Below are positions 17,653-27,225 of a stretch of DNA of 43,520 bases, piece after piece. The notes beneath the pieces were generated by a model. The model was not told the DNA's origin and did not search any database. It was given only the letters and a program-made list of their open reading frames with translations. Source of the DNA: Candidatus Dormiibacter inghamiae (GTDB lineage: Bacteria; Chloroflexota; Dormibacteria; Dormibacterales; Dormibacteraceae); NCBI GenBank assembly GCA_016464825.1, contig JAEKNQ010000008.1:1-43520 (forward strand). Direction: 5' to 3'. Each line of letters begins with the position of its first letter. Position 1 is the first letter of the stretch. The position numbers and the translations under genes were made by a program.

Positions 17653-18027
17653 CTAGATGAGATGATCCCGTGAACCTATCGCGCGGCTGTACTCGGTGCT
17701 CCGATCGCGTCCTAGCGAGCTCGAGCTCTTCCCGTCCGCTTTGCTGCGCTTCCAGGCTGCGGCCGTCCCGGACGCCAGGACGTCGCGGAGTCGCACGCGG
17801 CGGTGCTTGCCGTGCAGCCCCACGGTCTCGTACGGCACCATGCGCTTGTCCTCGATGAGACGGACGAAGTAGGTCCGCGAAACGCCGAGGAGGTCGGCCG
17901 CTTCCTGGGTGGTCAGCTCCTCCTCGTAGGGGTCGATAGCGACCGACGCATTACCCGCGAGGTAGGTGACGAGGCGGGTCAGGCCTTCGGTGGCCGAGCG
18001 GGCAGCGGGATGGGTCGCCGCCGTCAC
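17653..18027 (-). CDS. Helix-turn-helix DNA-binding protein, excisionase/antitoxin type, tail probably frameshifted
   Basis: 124 residues. The core, ELTTQEAADLLGVSRTYFVR followed by LIEDKRMVPYE and HRRVRLRDVL, is the MerR/excisionase-like HTH found in antitoxins that precede PIN-domain toxins and in phage excisionases. The sequence after RDVL (ASGTAAAWKRSK...) is not family-like. A neighbouring frame there encodes a charged helix (SLEAQQSGREELELA) as expected for these antitoxins, so a frameshift at about 17770 is likely. No PIN toxin follows. Probably a decayed toxin-antitoxin component. Confidence 0.55.
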   Translation of the reverse strand: MTAATHPAARSATEGLTRLVTYLAGNASVAIDPYEEELTTQEAADLLGVSRTYFVRLIEDKRMVPYETVGLHGKHRRVRLRDVLASGTAAAWKRSKADGKSSSSLGRDRSTEYSRAIGSRDHLI

Positions 18028-18582
18028 ACTGGACGGCGACGTCGGCGGCCGCCTGGAGCGCCGTGGTCAACGCCCTGTGGCACTCGAGCGAACTGGCCCA
18101 CGACTGGGCAGCTGGCTCCGAAGAGGCCCTGACCATCCACGTCAATAGCCCGCCTGTCTGGTAGCAACGGGAGCGTGAGGTTGACGACCGCTCGGCTGGC
18201 GCGGTGCCCCACTGGAGCGTCGCGGGGAGCTCTCGGCCTACCTGCACCACTCTTATGCCTAGTCAGCCGAGACCCCGCTCCGGACCGCCGGACACGGGGA
18301 GGAACGGAACACCGACGACCACATGCGCAACTGAACCACCGTTTTCTTAGTTGTGTCGCGAGTAGTGGTACAAGTCGAGGGCCCCTTGACGAAGGCGGCC
18401 ACCGTATGGTTCCATGAGCTGAGACGATCGCACACGGCTCGAACGAGAACGGGTCCGCGATCAAGGCTGGCTGGATCAGCGGGATTCGACTTCCGAGCGA
18501 GCCTCCACGCCGCCCGGCTCAGGAAGGGATACCCGGTGGACGCGGACATCGCCGGCCTATCGGCAGTGCTAACGTCGCCTTA
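18028..18582. other. 555-bp stretch with no recognisable gene except an IS256-like end
   Basis: All frames give only short, low-complexity, GC-skewed translations with no family match. The segment about 18365-18425 resembles the left end of the IS256 relic at 32566-32635 (see separate entry). The rest may be decayed coding sequence and contains the promoter of the downstream GAF-PucR gene. Confidence 0.5.
18365..18425. repeat. Solitary IS256-like terminal sequence
   Basis: GGCGGCCACCGTATGGTTCC with its flanks matches GGCGGCCACCGTGTGGTTCC at 32596-32615, which lies just upstream of an IS256-family transposase start. The bases before it (GTGGTACAAG.. here, GTGGTGTAAA.. there) are also alike. 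No transposase follows here, so this is a stranded IS end or a solo terminal repeat. Confidence 0.5.
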
Positions 18583-20721
18583 ATGTCCGCGAGCCGATCC
18601 CTATCTGCGGGGAGCCACCCCCAATGGACCGAAGAGTTGATCGCCAGTTCCGAGCGGCTGGCCGCGATTGATCTCGACACGATTGCCCCAGAGAGCCTGC
18701 TAGCGGCAATCGAGCAGGAGAGTGCTCGCCTGTTCGGCCTCCAAGCGGTCGACCTCGAGCCTGCAACTCAAGTTGGCTCCGCCATGGATGCGGTGCCCAT
18801 GCACGACGGACCCGTACTGCCCATCGTTGGTGGTCGCTTTGTCGGCCACGGCCGCCTACGGGCGGGCTGGGAGCCAAAGGCTCGGATTTTCGCAGCGCAC
18901 GTCACCTCACTTCTCCGAGCGCACGCCGCAGTCAAGGCGAACGCGGATCGGCAGGCGGAGATTATTGCTCTCTACGCCTCGGTTGGACAGCTGACAGCCC
19001 AACTGGACGTCAAGAAGATCCTCCGCACCGTCGTCGAACGGGCTCGCGACCTGCTCTCCTCCGACGTCTCGTACATCATGTTGCTGGACGCTGGCGGCAG
19101 GACGCTCCGCATGCGTGTCGTGGTCGGCAACCGGACCTCGACGTTCGCCGATATCAACCGCCCAGTCATGCCCGGCGTGTCGACACACATAGGCACCCCG
19201 GTCATGACCCCGGACTTTCTGAACGAGCGGGACCTGGACCACGATCCGGAAACAGACCGCCTCGCGCGGCTCGAGGGGCTCAAGGCTGTGCTAGGCGTGC
19301 CATTGCGGACAGAGTTGGCCGTGTTGGGCACCCTCTATGTCGCAAACCGCTATGTCAAGACATTCAGCGAGCGGGAGGTGTCAGTCCTCAGGAGCCTCGG
19401 GGAGCAGGCGGCTCTGGCACTGGACAATGCCCGGCTGTACGAGGACGCGCTTAAGGCGGCTGCGGCGGCGACGGAGGCTCGGGCTGAGGCCGAGGCTCAT
19501 CTGCACCGGCTGCGGCGTGTGGGCGATCTCCATGGACGGCTGACTGAAGTGTTGCTGGGCGGCGAAGGGGTGTCTGGTGTCGCGCAGACGCTCGCGGACG
19601 ATTTCAGTATCCGGCTGGTTGTAACCGACTGGCGCCACCGTGAGATCGCTTCAAGACCCGATGGCCCTCGCAGAGACGGTCCGCCCTCGCCCGCATTCTT
19701 GCGCCGACCCGAGGTACGCCGCGCTCTCACAAGTTGCACCAGTTCCTACACAAGTGCAACGGTGGGGTGTGAGTACTTCGTGACCCCCGTGGCGGCGCGT
19801 CACGAGCTCCTGGGCTACGTGTGGACAGCCTGGCCGTCGGTATCGGACGATGCTGAGCTGGTTCGGACGAGTATTGAGCAGGCCGCTCGCGTGATCGCCC
19901 TTGAGATGCTTCGCGAACGGGAAGCGATCGAAACCGAGCGCCGCCTGCGCCGCGATTTCATCTATGAGCTATTGAGCGATCGCGCCCCCGACCCCGCGAT
20001 CATTGAGACGCGCGCCCGTCAGGTGTGGGCGCGCTTTGGAATGCCGCACCGACCACTTGTGGTAGCGCCTGTACCCACTGGAGCGAGCCCAGCGAGCTTC
20101 ATCAAGCGCGCCCGCCGGCTATTACTCGACGAACGCCCGGCTGATTTCATCGCTGCCTACGGCCACCACCTGATCGCCCTGACGGCAATCACCGACCGGG
20201 CCGGAGCCAACATGGAGGCTGAAAAGATCCGCATCATGCTTGGCGAAAACGGGATGGTTGCCTCGGTTGCGGTCGGTGCCACCTGCATCGGGTTGCTCGA
20301 GACTCGAACGTCGATCCTAACCACGAGCCGCCTGCTTGACCTTTTGGTTCCTCGGCAGGTGCTCTGGGCAGAGGGATTGGAGCCGCTCACCGTCCTGTTC
20401 GATCGCTCCCAAAGAGATCGGCTGGCCACCTTCGTTCGCGAGTCGCTAGCGCCGTTCGAAGGCAACGAGCGGCTGATGAGCACACTGCAGTCCTACTACG
20501 AGTCGGGCAGCAATCGAGCCCGGGCCGCCCGACGGCTCAGGGTCCACGTTAACACCCTGCGACAGCGCCTTGAGCGCATCGAGTCCCTGCTCGGAGGCTC
20601 GGTAGACGATTCACTTCGAGCCGTGCACTGCGACTCGCCCTCCTCGCTAAAGATGCCATCGATCGGCCCTGGTCCGAGCAAGTGTAGAGAGCACACATCT
20701 CGGGCCAGCAAAACAGTGTGA
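18583..20721 (+). CDS. GAF-PucR family transcriptional regulator 2
   Basis: 712 residues. A GAF domain (about 120-285; DLLSSDVSYIMLLDAGGRTL, LGVPLRTELAVLGTLYVANR, LGEQAALALDNARLYEDAL), an alanine/glutamate-rich linker helix, a central PucR region (FIYELLSDRAP) and a C-terminal helix-turn-helix (about 640-680; SNRARAARRLRVHVNTLRQR). The last 35 residues extend beyond the usual family end. It shares only architecture with regulator 1. The gene is immediately upstream of, and codirectional with, the peptidase/transport operon starting at 20833, so it is the likely ligand-responsive activator of that operon. The start is ATG 18583; the upstream sequence is non-coding. Confidence 0.87.
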   Translation: MSASRSLSAGSHPQWTEELIASSERLAAIDLDTIAPESLLAAIEQESARLFGLQAVDLEPATQVGSAMDAVPMHDGPVLPIVGGRFVGHGRLRAGWEPKARIFAAHVTSLLRAHAAVKANADRQAEIIALYASVGQLTAQLDVKKILRTVVERARDLLSSDVSYIMLLDAGGRTLRMRVVVGNRTSTFADINRPVMPGVSTHIGTPVMTPDFLNERDLDHDPETDRLARLEGLKAVLGVPLRTELAVLGTLYVANRYVKTFSEREVSVLRSLGEQAALALDNARLYEDALKAAAAATEARAEAEAHLHRLRRVGDLHGRLTEVLLGGEGVSGVAQTLADDFSIRLVVTDWRHREIASRPDGPRRDGPPSPAFLRRPEVRRALTSCTSSYTSATVGCEYFVTPVAARHELLGYVWTAWPSVSDDAELVRTSIEQAARVIALEMLREREAIETERRLRRDFIYELLSDRAPDPAIIETRARQVWARFGMPHRPLVVAPVPTGASPASFIKRARRLLLDERPADFIAAYGHHLIALTAITDRAGANMEAEKIRIMLGENGMVASVAVGATCIGLLETRTSILTTSRLLDLLVPRQVLWAEGLEPLTVLFDRSQRDRLATFVRESLAPFEGNERLMSTLQSYYESGSNRARAARRLRVHVNTLRQRLERIESLLGGSVDDSLRAVHCDSPSSLKMPSIGPGPSKCREHTSRASKTV

Positions 20722-20832
20722 TTTTGACGGTGACGTCCACATCACCGACGAATAGACTTCTCCTTGGGTGGCCCGGTCCTTCAAGTTACCCACCCGGGTG
20801 TCCGCCCACTTAGCCACAGGGGATCTCCGCTT

Positions 20833-21981
20833 ATGAGCAGTACGCTTAGCCGTACGTCCACCGCCGACAAGATTGAGAAGCTTCGCCGCGTGATGGAGGC
20901 CCGCGGCCTCGATGCCGTGGTGGTGTGCTCTTATCAAAACGTCTCGTACTTCGGCGGTACGACCATCATGACCCAGGTCAACCTGCCGGATCGGCTGGCC
21001 TTCTTGGTTGCGCGGCGGGATGGCGCCGCCACTCTTCTGGTGTGCAGCATAGAGACCTCGCAGGTGCGCTCGCAGACAGACATCGCTGATATTCGGGACT
21101 ACACGGAGTTCGCCCAGGACCCGACCGTTGAGTTGGCGCGGCTACTCCGCGACCTGGGCTTATCGAACGGCAGTATCGGGCTGGACGCACGCCGGTTGCC
21201 CGCGGCGTCAATGGCGACCCTGGAGGCCGAGATGTCGAGCCTCGAGCTAATTCCCATCGATGACGAGATAGAGCTTGCCCAAGCAGTGAAGGAGCCGGGG
21301 GAGATCGACGCTCTCCGGGGCGCCGGAAACGCCACTCTCTCCGCACTCGAACAGGGTCTAATCGACCTTCCTCCGGGGTGCACCGAGCGGCAGGCCGCCT
21401 CGGCGATCTATTCCAAGCTCTTGGACCGCGGCGGAATGCCGCTCTTCATGGTCTTCGCCTCGGGCGAGCGAACGATGCAGGGCCATCCGGAATCGGTGGA
21501 CATCCCCATGGCCCCCGGTTCCATCTGGCGCATCGACTTTGGCGCCCGCTTCGCAGGTGGTATCAACTCAGATTTGGCGCGCACTGGCGTGGTGGGCCAG
21601 GCCACACCAGAGCAGACGGCGACGCTCGCTGCCCTTCGAGCCACGCAGGATGCCGGCTTTGCCGCCATCGAGTCCGGGCGACCAGCCAAGGAGGTGTTCT
21701 TTGCGGTGCAGGACGAGTTCCGGCGGCAGGGCCTGCCATTCGCAATGCCGCACATCGGCCACGGCATGGGGATCGGCCTCCACGAGTATCCGATGCTCCA
21801 ACCACGCTGCGACATCCCGCTGCAGGTTGGCATGGTGCTCAACATCGAACCGATGACGCTAATCGGCGAGCGCGGTGAGGGCTACCATACCGAGGATCTG
21901 GCGGTGGTGATGGACGGTGCCCCAGCGCAGCTGCTGACGCCCCCGCAGGAGCGCCTCTTGATTATTCCGGATCAAGCGTAG
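20833..21981 (+). CDS. M24-family metallopeptidase 1 (Xaa-Pro peptidase/creatinase-like)
   Basis: 382 residues from ATG 20833 (AGGGG upstream); the open frame begins at 20764 but the extra codons look non-coding. An N-terminal creatinase-like domain (MEARGLDAVVVCSYQNVSYF, about 20-150) precedes a pita-bread catalytic domain (about 160-382). All five metal ligands are present: Asp in RIDFGARF, Asp in NSDLARTG, His in IGHGMGIGLHE, Glu in LNIEPMT and Glu in HTEDLAVV. The family includes prolidase, aminopeptidase P and creatinase. As first gene of the Dpp-like operon it presumably acts on the imported compound. Confidence 0.87.
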   Translation: MSSTLSRTSTADKIEKLRRVMEARGLDAVVVCSYQNVSYFGGTTIMTQVNLPDRLAFLVARRDGAATLLVCSIETSQVRSQTDIADIRDYTEFAQDPTVELARLLRDLGLSNGSIGLDARRLPAASMATLEAEMSSLELIPIDDEIELAQAVKEPGEIDALRGAGNATLSALEQGLIDLPPGCTERQAASAIYSKLLDRGGMPLFMVFASGERTMQGHPESVDIPMAPGSIWRIDFGARFAGGINSDLARTGVVGQATPEQTATLAALRATQDAGFAAIESGRPAKEVFFAVQDEFRRQGLPFAMPHIGHGMGIGLHEYPMLQPRCDIPLQVGMVLNIEPMTLIGERGEGYHTEDLAVVMDGAPAQLLTPPQERLLIIPDQA

Positions 21982-22112
21982 AGATGGCGCAACGCATAGC
22001 CTTGGGACGCGGCCTTCCCCAGCGGAAGCTATCGGTATGGCACGAAGCTGGACTAATTTCTGTGCCACCTGTCAGACCTTAAATGGGTCGCGAAATGGGA
22101 GAGCCTGTCCGT

Positions 22113-23684
22113 ATGGATGAACACATTCTCTTCAACCGGTTGACCCGCCGACAGTTGCTGCAGTATGGGCTGGGGGCCGGGCTGAGCTTGGCGGGTGTGG
22201 GACTGCTTGATGCCTGCGGAGGGTCCTCGTCTTCGTCCAGCCAGGCGCCGACTGGTGGCACTCTTGTCTTTGGTGAAGGTACAGGGCCCGCCAACCTGGA
22301 CCCGTTGGGGCCAGGGGGAAGCACGCCGCTACTTGGTTACTGGCGTCAGATGTACGACACCCTTGTCTGGTACGAAAACGGCAAGGTTGTTCCACAGCTC
22401 GCGACCAGCTGGAAGAATGTCAGTGACCTCGTCTGGGAGTTCAAGCTCAGGTCCGGCGTCAAGTTCCACAACGGCGAAGTGTTCGACGCCAACGCGGTCA
22501 AGTTCACCATGGACCGCATCATGGATCCTAAGCAGAAGGCTACTCAGGCCTCCCGCTTCACCGCCCTCAAGAGTGTTGAGGTCGTGGACCCGCAGACGGT
22601 TCGCATGAACACGGCGGTTCCCTTTCCAGTGTTGCTACTCGGCCTGACGCAAGCCTTCATCGTGCCCCCGCAGTACGTCAGCCAGAGTCCCGACAAGGCG
22701 CTCGCCGCCCCGGTTGGGACCGGTCCGTTCAAGTTCGACAGCTGGCAACAAGGAGCCCAGCTCACTTACGTTGCCAACACCTCGTATTGGGGCGGACGTC
22801 CCAAACTCGACAAGCTGATTTTTCGGGTCATCCCGGATGACGCCGCTAGACTAGCAGCGCTGAAGTCGGGCGGCATCCACATCGATATGAATTTGCCATT
22901 GGATGCTATCGATGCCGTCTCCAGCGACCCGAACCTCAAAGTCGAAAAGGCGTTCATCGACAACTCTCTCATCCTCGAGATGGACACTCTCCACGGCGGC
23001 CCGACGGCCGACCCGAGGGTCAGGATGGCGATCAACTACGCGATCGACAAGGACCAGATCAACAAGACGCTGCTGTCCAGCAAGCTACGGCCACTCGCGG
23101 GCCAGCTCCTCACCCAAGACGCATTCGGCTGGAACCCGAATGTCAAGCAAGTGCCTTACGATCCCGCGAAGGCTAAACAGCTCCTCAGCGAGGCCGGCTA
23201 CTCGAGCGGGTTCGACACCCAGGTGAACGGTCCCATCGGTAAGTATACGGCCGATCGCGACATCGTCATCGCCGTTGCTGACCAGTTGAGCAAGGTCGGC
23301 ATCAGAGCCAAAGCCAACCCGATGGACTACGGCCTATTCGTTCAGAAACTGACTTCCAACCAGCTTGGGCCGATGTTCTTGATCGGCTGGTTTAGCTTCG
23401 GGGACCCAGCGCTTGCAGAAGTGTGGCTGACATCCAAGTCGACGCTTGGCCATTACTACGCCGACGCCACCTACGATGACCTGGTCGCCAAGGGCGCCAC
23501 ACAGCTCGACCAGAAGGCTCGGCAGGCCACTTATTTCCAGGCCGCGCAGTACATGCACGACCAAGCCATGGCCGCCTGGCTGTTCCAAGCGGCCACCTAT
23601 TACGGCGTCAGCAAGAAGGTCAGCGGCTTCAACCCACGCAATGACGAGCTACCCTTCTTCTACCCCTCTGCGATCAGCAGCTAG
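22113..23684 (+). CDS. Family 5 (peptide/nickel-type) ABC substrate-binding lipoprotein
   Basis: 523 residues from ATG 22113 (GGAGAG nine bases upstream); in-frame ATGs at 22083 and 22095 are alternatives. The N-terminus combines a twin-arginine motif (TRRQLLQ) with a lipobox (GVGLLDAC, Cys about 35) and a Ser-rich linker, so it may be exported folded by Tat and anchored as a lipoprotein. The mature protein is a DppA/OppA-type binding protein (VWEFKLRSGVKFHNGEVFDA, YAIDKDQINKTLL, LLSEAGYSSGFDTQVNG). It captures the substrate of the permeases encoded next. The ligand is likely a di- or oligopeptide or peptide-like molecule. Confidence 0.9.
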   Translation: MDEHILFNRLTRRQLLQYGLGAGLSLAGVGLLDACGGSSSSSSQAPTGGTLVFGEGTGPANLDPLGPGGSTPLLGYWRQMYDTLVWYENGKVVPQLATSWKNVSDLVWEFKLRSGVKFHNGEVFDANAVKFTMDRIMDPKQKATQASRFTALKSVEVVDPQTVRMNTAVPFPVLLLGLTQAFIVPPQYVSQSPDKALAAPVGTGPFKFDSWQQGAQLTYVANTSYWGGRPKLDKLIFRVIPDDAARLAALKSGGIHIDMNLPLDAIDAVSSDPNLKVEKAFIDNSLILEMDTLHGGPTADPRVRMAINYAIDKDQINKTLLSSKLRPLAGQLLTQDAFGWNPNVKQVPYDPAKAKQLLSEAGYSSGFDTQVNGPIGKYTADRDIVIAVADQLSKVGIRAKANPMDYGLFVQKLTSNQLGPMFLIGWFSFGDPALAEVWLTSKSTLGHYYADATYDDLVAKGATQLDQKARQATYFQAAQYMHDQAMAAWLFQAATYYGVSKKVSGFNPRNDELPFFYPSAISS

Positions 23685-23705
23685 CGAGCGTTGGGGGTTG
23701 GTCCC

Positions 23706-24623
23706 TTGATCGAGTACATCCTCAAGAGGCTGGTACAGGTGCCAATCACGCTCATCGTCATTACGGCGATCGTGTTCATCCTGCTGCACCTCGCCGGGAA
23801 CCTCGTCAACCTATTGCTGCCGCTGGATGCCACCGCCGCGCAGCGCGCTGAGTTGACTCACTCCCTCCACTTTGACGAGCCGCTGCCACTTCAGTATGTG
23901 CGGTTCGTCGGCGCACTCGCTCACGGTGATTTCGGGACCTCGCTCTACTATCAGCGGCCGGCCATGGCCGTGGTGCTCGATCGGCTCCCGGCCAGCTTAG
24001 AGCTCGCCCTTGCGGGAATTCTTATCGCGATTGTGTCCGGGATTGCTCTTGGCATTCTGGCCGCGGTACGAGAGGGCTCTGTCAGCGATAACCTGATTTC
24101 AGCAGTCACGGTGTTCGGGCAATCGATGCCGAGTTTTTGGCTGGGCATCATGTTGATACTGTTGCTTGCGGTCACGTGGCACCTGCTTCCGACCGGCGGC
24201 ATGGGCCAGCCTAGCCAGCTCATCATGCCGTCGATCACACTCGCAGCGTTCCTCGCCCCACAAATCCTGCTGTTGACGCGCTCGAGCATGTTGGACGTCC
24301 TCCACGACCCGTACATAACGGTGGCCAGGTCGAAGGGCCTGCCCACGCGAATTGTGATCCTTCGCCATGCACTCCGGAATGCTTTGAACCCAGTCATCGC
24401 CTCGGTTGGCCTCCAGTTCGGCTCACTGATGGGAGGCGCCGTTATCACTGAGACGGTGTTCGCGTGGCCGGGGCTGGGTCAGCTTTCGGTCGCCGCGATC
24501 TTCAGTCGAGACCTGCCCGTCGTCGAGGCCTCGGTAGTCGTCCTCGCTCTCGCGGTCCTGCTCGCCAATTTGGCCGTGGACATCATCAATGCCCAAATCG
24601 ATCCAAGGGTCAGGTACCGGTAG
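23706..24623 (+). CDS. dppB: Dpp/Opp-type ABC transporter permease B
   Basis: 305 residues from TTG 23706 (an in-frame TTG at 23691 is an alternative). The family N-terminus IEYILKRLVQVPITLIVITA is the first membrane helix; five further helices follow, with the typical FGQSMPSFWLGIMLI segment and the cytoplasmic coupling loop ITVARSKGLPTRIVILRHAL. It forms the membrane channel with the permease encoded next; the stop codon overlaps the next start by one base, indicating coupling. Confidence 0.9.
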   Translation: MIEYILKRLVQVPITLIVITAIVFILLHLAGNLVNLLLPLDATAAQRAELTHSLHFDEPLPLQYVRFVGALAHGDFGTSLYYQRPAMAVVLDRLPASLELALAGILIAIVSGIALGILAAVREGSVSDNLISAVTVFGQSMPSFWLGIMLILLLAVTWHLLPTGGMGQPSQLIMPSITLAAFLAPQILLLTRSSMLDVLHDPYITVARSKGLPTRIVILRHALRNALNPVIASVGLQFGSLMGGAVITETVFAWPGLGQLSVAAIFSRDLPVVEASVVVLALAVLLANLAVDIINAQIDPRVRYR

Positions 24624-25549
24624 TGGCCGCACTCACGGACGCCGGCATTGTCGGCGCCGACCGCTCGCCGACCCCAATTGGAAGCGTGCGCCACCGGCGG
24701 GGCGCGGCTGCTCGGCTGCGCCGCAACCCTCGCCTTTACGCGGGTGCCCTCATTCTCGCAATCATCTGCGTGGGCGCCATCGGGGCTCCCCTGCTGACCC
24801 ACTACAGTCCCACGGGCCAGGAACTGGTAAACCGGCTTCGGCCGCCAGCGTGGAATGACCGCGGCAGCTGGGCGCATGTCCTTGGCACGGACACCTTCGG
24901 TCGGGACGTGTTCAGCCGGCTGCTGTTTGGGGCGCGGTACTCACTGCTCGTCGCCTGCGGCGCCGTAATCGGCTCCGGCATCATCGGCGTTGTACTGGGG
25001 GCCATCGCCGGCTACGCCGGTGGCTGGGCGGAGACAATCATCATGCGGGCAGTGGACGCGCAGCAAGCGCTATCCGCAATTCTGCTGGCACTCATGGTGG
25101 CGGCGCTTTTCGGCAACAGCCTGCTCAACCTTCTCCTAGTCCTCGCAGTTACGGGCTGGTCGACATACACGCGGATTCTGTTTGGCGTCGTCCGGTCGAT
25201 CCGCGGCCAGGAGTACGTGAGTGCAGCCATCTGCCTCGGCGCACGGCCCACCGACATCGTTGTGCACCATGTGCTGCCCAACATCATCTCGCCCGTTATC
25301 GTGATATCGACCCTGCAGGTTGGCCGGATGCTGCTCTTGGAAGCGGGCCTCAGCTTCCTTGGTCTAGGCGTACCCGAGCCGCTACCGGCCTGGGGCACCA
25401 TGCTCTCCGACGGCTATCGCAACATCTTCACCGCCTCCTACCTCACGACCATCCCCGGAATTGCCATCACGATCACCGTTTTCGGGGTCAATCTTCTCGG
25501 GGATGGCTTGCGCCGCGCCCTCGACCCGCATGTGCGTGGGACAGCCTAG
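24623..25549 (+). CDS. dppC: Dpp/Opp-type ABC transporter permease C
   Basis: 308 residues from GTG 24623, which overlaps the TAG of the previous gene (TAGTG). The frame is open upstream to 24464 but that is a shadow of dppB. An N-terminal cytoplasmic tail with RRNPRLYAGALILAIICVGA, then the conserved HVLGTDTFGRDVFSRLLFGA, and the coupling loop VSAAICLGARPTDIVVHHVL identify the DppC/OppC family. It pairs with DppB. RidA follows 18 bp later in the same operon. Confidence 0.9.
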   Translation: MAALTDAGIVGADRSPTPIGSVRHRRGAAARLRRNPRLYAGALILAIICVGAIGAPLLTHYSPTGQELVNRLRPPAWNDRGSWAHVLGTDTFGRDVFSRLLFGARYSLLVACGAVIGSGIIGVVLGAIAGYAGGWAETIIMRAVDAQQALSAILLALMVAALFGNSLLNLLLVLAVTGWSTYTRILFGVVRSIRGQEYVSAAICLGARPTDIVVHHVLPNIISPVIVISTLQVGRMLLLEAGLSFLGLGVPEPLPAWGTMLSDGYRNIFTASYLTTIPGIAITITVFGVNLLGDGLRRALDPHVRGTA

Positions 25550-25567
25550 TCACATGGAGGACTCATC

Positions 25568-25963
25568 ATGTCTCTGACCGAGATCACCACCGACCGAGCG
25601 CCCAAGTGCGCATCGCCGCTCTCCCAGGCCGTCCGCTTCGGAGATCTTCTCTTCGTCTCCGGGCAGGTGGGCGCATCGCCCGAGTCCCGCGACCCGGTCC
25701 CCGGCGGCATCCGGGAGCAAACGAAGCGCGTGATGGACAACCTGAAAGCCGTCCTGGAAGCCGGCAGAAGTTCGCTTGGCAACGTACTCAAGACGACCTG
25801 CTTCCTCACCGACATGGCTGACTTCGCGGTCTTCAATGAGATCTATGCGCGCTACTTTCCGGACGGCCGAACCGCTCGATCGGCGTTTGAGGTGTCGCGT
25901 CTTGCGGGCACGTACGTGGTCGAGGTCGAGGCGATCGCTGCGATTCCGCAATCCTCACGATGA
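25568..25963 (+). CDS. ridA: RidA-family enamine/imine deaminase
   Basis: 131 residues from ATG 25568 with GGAGG just upstream. RidA proteins hydrolyse reactive enamine/imine intermediates released by PLP-dependent or amino-acid-oxidising enzymes. Family features: the N-terminal APKCASPLSQAVRFGDLLFV, FVSGQVG, and the C-terminal RTARSAFEVSRLAGTYVVEV with its conserved Arg that binds the substrate carboxylate. Its stop overlaps the next ATG (ATGA). In this operon it suggests that amino-acid-like products are oxidised or deaminated after peptidase action. Confidence 0.88.
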   Translation: MSLTEITTDRAPKCASPLSQAVRFGDLLFVSGQVGASPESRDPVPGGIREQTKRVMDNLKAVLEAGRSSLGNVLKTTCFLTDMADFAVFNEIYARYFPDGRTARSAFEVSRLAGTYVVEVEAIAAIPQSSR

Positions 25964-27114
25964 GCGGCATCAACCACGAGTGCACGCGGGCGTCATACAC
26001 CGACCTGGAACGGATTCGGCAGACAGTAGACGGGGGCCCATACGACGCTGTGCTGGCGCTCGCGCCCGAGAACGTCCCGTACTACAGCGGCTTCTACAAC
26101 ATCGACCTCAGGCTTCTCCCCGAGCGCCTGCACGTATGCATTTGGCCCCGCGGCGGCGATCCGGCGTTTGTTGTGGTGGAACGGAGAGCTCGTCTGGTCC
26201 GACCCGACGAGACGTATATCACCGACATCCGTGGCTACCAGGGTGAGGGGCTCGACGCGATGCGCGTCGTATCGGAGGTCCTTGCCGACCGTGGGATCAT
26301 CGAGGGACTGATTGGCTATGAGTCGCGCAGCTTTCCCGCCGGTCAGCTGTTGGAGCTAATGCGCCTGATGCCGCGGTTGCGCTTCGAGGATGCATATCAG
26401 TTCCTCGAAGGGCCGCGCGTAATCAAAACACCAGCCGAGGTGGAGTTGCTGACACGCGTCAACTGGATGACCACAAACGCCATCGACAGCGCTTTTCGCT
26501 CCCTGCGCGTTGGCGATACGGAGCGATCTGTGATGGCGAGAATGCACGCCGCGCTGATCGGCAACGGCGCCGACGTCGTCATGGCGCCGCTGCTGGCCGG
26601 TGGTCGCCGATCGGGCATCTGGCATGGAACGGCCGGTGACCTGAGGCTGGAGGAGGGAATGATCCTCAAGACCGACTTTGGTGGGCTGCTCGACGGCTAC
26701 TACTCCGACATCGCTCGGACCGCGGTGATCGGTCGGGCATCCTCCCGGCAGCGCGAGATCCACGCCAAGATCACGGAGATCAAGCACCGGGTGGTGGCCG
26801 CGATCCGCCCAGGGATGCCAGCGGGCGACGTCGCCCGCACCGCCATTAAGGCCTACAAGGATGTCGGCCTCGAGTTCAAGTGGCACATCATCGGGCACTC
26901 GATTGGGCTCGGGGTGCATGAGGCGCCGCAGATCTACCCCTGGGTCGAGGAACCGATCTTGGCGGGCATGACGATGATGATCGAGATTGGATATAGCGAC
27001 TATCCGAACGACAGCTTCCACATCGAGGATTTGATCCACGTCACGCCCGGGGGCGCCCAATACCTCACCGACGCGAGCGCCCATCAAGAGATCTGGGAGC
27101 TCGGTTATGACTGA
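25960..27114 (+). CDS. M24-family metallopeptidase 2 (Xaa-Pro peptidase/creatinase-like)
   Basis: 384 residues, with ATG 25960 overlapping the RidA stop by four bases. A creatinase-type N-domain (YDAVLALAPENVPYYSGFYN) is followed by the pita-bread domain. The metal ligands are complete: Asp in LKTDFGGLL, Asp in YSDIARTA, His in IIGHSIGLGVHE, Glu in MMIEIGY and Glu in FHIEDLIHV. The N-domain and active-site surroundings are clearly diverged from copies 1 and 3, suggesting a different substrate or sequential steps rather than a recent duplication. Confidence 0.87.
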   Translation: MSGINHECTRASYTDLERIRQTVDGGPYDAVLALAPENVPYYSGFYNIDLRLLPERLHVCIWPRGGDPAFVVVERRARLVRPDETYITDIRGYQGEGLDAMRVVSEVLADRGIIEGLIGYESRSFPAGQLLELMRLMPRLRFEDAYQFLEGPRVIKTPAEVELLTRVNWMTTNAIDSAFRSLRVGDTERSVMARMHAALIGNGADVVMAPLLAGGRRSGIWHGTAGDLRLEEGMILKTDFGGLLDGYYSDIARTAVIGRASSRQREIHAKITEIKHRVVAAIRPGMPAGDVARTAIKAYKDVGLEFKWHIIGHSIGLGVHEAPQIYPWVEEPILAGMTMMIEIGYSDYPNDSFHIEDLIHVTPGGAQYLTDASAHQEIWELGYD

Positions 27115-27225
27115 ACGTGCCTCCGTCACCGCCACACCCGAACGTCACCTGAAGGGGGCAGAAATGATGAGCCACGTCGATCCTAAAGAGAAGGCGAACC
27201 GCCCAGTCAGGTCTGGAACCACGTG

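Noticed and set aside
17476..17673. Plus-strand 65-codon ORF ending FLEQLRESVDRYLDALDEMI.
   Set aside because: The C-terminal helix looks natural, but there is no start with a ribosome-binding site and no family could be named; it may be a remnant.
22038..22067. TGGCAC..GTGCCA inverted repeat upstream of the peptide-binding protein, also resembling a sigma-54 -24 box.
   Set aside because: Arms are only 6 bp with an 18-base spacer, and the expected GC/TTGC -12 element is not correctly placed.
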